A stretch of 5,610 bases of DNA from Archaeoglobales archaeon (GTDB lineage: Archaea; Halobacteriota; Archaeoglobi; Archaeoglobales; Archaeoglobaceae), in NCBI GenBank assembly GCA_003663055.1, contig QMZF01000093.1, forward strand, positions 1 through 5,610, given 5' to 3'. The notes beneath the pieces were generated by a model that saw only the letters and a program-made list of their open reading frames with translations, did not search any database and was not told the origin of the DNA. How positions within the stretch are numbered: the stretch's first letter is position 1; every line of letters begins with the position of its first letter. Positions 5,025 through 5,610 of this stretch are shown one piece after another. A program made the translations under genes and the position numbers.

Positions 5025-5610
5025 ATGGTCAGCTATAGCGATGTCGTTGATACGATCGTGGAGCTTTTCAGAGAGGCAGAAACCAGCCTTGGCGATGACG
5101 TTGTCAAAGCCTTGCGGGAAGCATACGATAGAGAGGAGGGCATTGCCAAAAATATACTAGAGGCGATCCTTAAAAACGTTGAACTCGCCAGAGAAAAAGG
5201 TATTCCGATGTGCCAGGATACAGGATTACCTGTTATCTTTGCAGAAGTTGGAAGGGAGACTAAACTCAACTTCAACCTGAGGGAAGCGATTACTGAGGGA
5301 GTAGTAAGAGCTACGGAAGAAGTACCCCTCCGCCCGAACGCTGTTCATCCCCTCACAAGAAAAAACTCCGGAGACAACACCGGAATGCACATGCCCCTGA
5401 TTTACTTCGATATTATCGAGGGTAGCGAGCTTAGGCTAACAGTTATGCCAAAGGGGGCTGGAAGTGAAAACGCATCGAAAATAAAGATAATGCTGCCCGG
5501 AGATGCTGATAAAATCCCCTTATTCGTAGCAGAGGTCGTTAAGGAGGCTGGAGGAAAGCCGTGTCCACCAGTAATAGTCGGTGTTGGAATTGGTTCAACC
5601 TTCGATGGAG
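5025..5610 (+). CDS. fumA: Fumarate hydratase class I, alpha subunit (N-terminal part)
   Basis: The frame is open from the ATG at 5025 to the right edge (195 codons); alpha subunits of two-part class I fumarases are about 280 residues, so the last third is missing. It interconverts (S)-malate and fumarate in the TCA cycle using a [4Fe-4S] cluster. MCQDTG (62-67) supplies the first cluster cysteine, C63. NAVHPLTRKNSGDNTG (105-120) and KGAGSEN (143-149) are conserved active-site stretches. C180 in GGKPCPP is the likely second ligand: the gap of 117 residues is close to the 119 between C105 and C224 of E. coli FumA. The third cysteine would lie outside the window. The same domain occurs in tartrate dehydratase alpha subunits, so substrate is assigned by context only. 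No Shine-Dalgarno sequence precedes the ATG; a TATA box 26 bp away indicates a leaderless start. A beta-subunit gene is not in view. Confidence 0.92.
   Translation, partial: MVSYSDVVDTIVELFREAETSLGDDVVKALREAYDREEGIAKNILEAILKNVELAREKGIPMCQDTGLPVIFAEVGRETKLNFNLREAITEGVVRATEEVPLRPNAVHPLTRKNSGDNTGMHMPLIYFDIIEGSELRLTVMPKGAGSENASKIKIMLPGDADKIPLFVAEVVKEAGGKPCPPVIVGVGIGSTFDG

Noticed and set aside
4960..5275. Plus-strand ORF at 4960-5160 and minus-strand ORF at 5033-5275
   Set aside because: Both are shadows of the fumarase alpha frame, which carries MCQDTG and the other conserved motifs.
1..5610. CRISPR array, C/D-box sRNA or insertion sequence
   Set aside because: I saw no regularly spaced direct repeats, no C/D box pair in a suitable arrangement and no transposase-like frame.

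Overview
The window looks archaeal, most likely from a hyperthermophilic euryarchaeon; an Archaeoglobales-type organism is my best guess from gene content, but I cannot prove it from sequence alone. Supporting signs are AT-rich TATA boxes about 26 bp upstream of start codons (leaderless transcripts), a ThiI-family protein without a rhodanese domain, an Mth938-type protein, a two-subunit class I fumarase, and a class II tRNA-Ser with no encoded CCA.

Left part (1-2830, minus strand). Three genes form a tight operon read right to left: a ThiI-family protein with the PP-loop missing (start 2790), ketopantoate reductase PanE (ATGA overlap with the stop of the first gene), and a small membrane protein of the COG2426 'small multidrug export' family (22-nt overlap with panE). 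Downstream, with its own TATA box, is a CBS-domain-pair protein with a C-terminal zinc-ribbon-like Cys4 tail that runs off the left edge.

Middle (2830-3500, plus strand). A 330-bp spacer precedes a short intact gene of the Mth938/DUF498 family.

Decayed zone (3500-4870). This holds a radical SAM (pyruvate formate-lyase activating enzyme-like) pseudogene with at least five frameshifts, one nonsense codon and two lost cluster cysteines. It is cut off at its C-terminus close to a minus-strand remnant that resembles the C-terminus of an M48 (HtpX-like) peptidase. Four inverted repeats follow within about 130 bp.

Right part (4868-5610). tRNA-Ser(GGA) on the minus strand and the alpha subunit of class I fumarate hydratase on the plus strand are divergently transcribed from a 74-bp spacer with two back-to-back TATA boxes. 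The fumarase continues off the right edge.

No CRISPR array, transposase or intact mobile element was seen. The most interesting points are the PP-loop-less ThiI homologue and the detailed decay record of the radical SAM gene.
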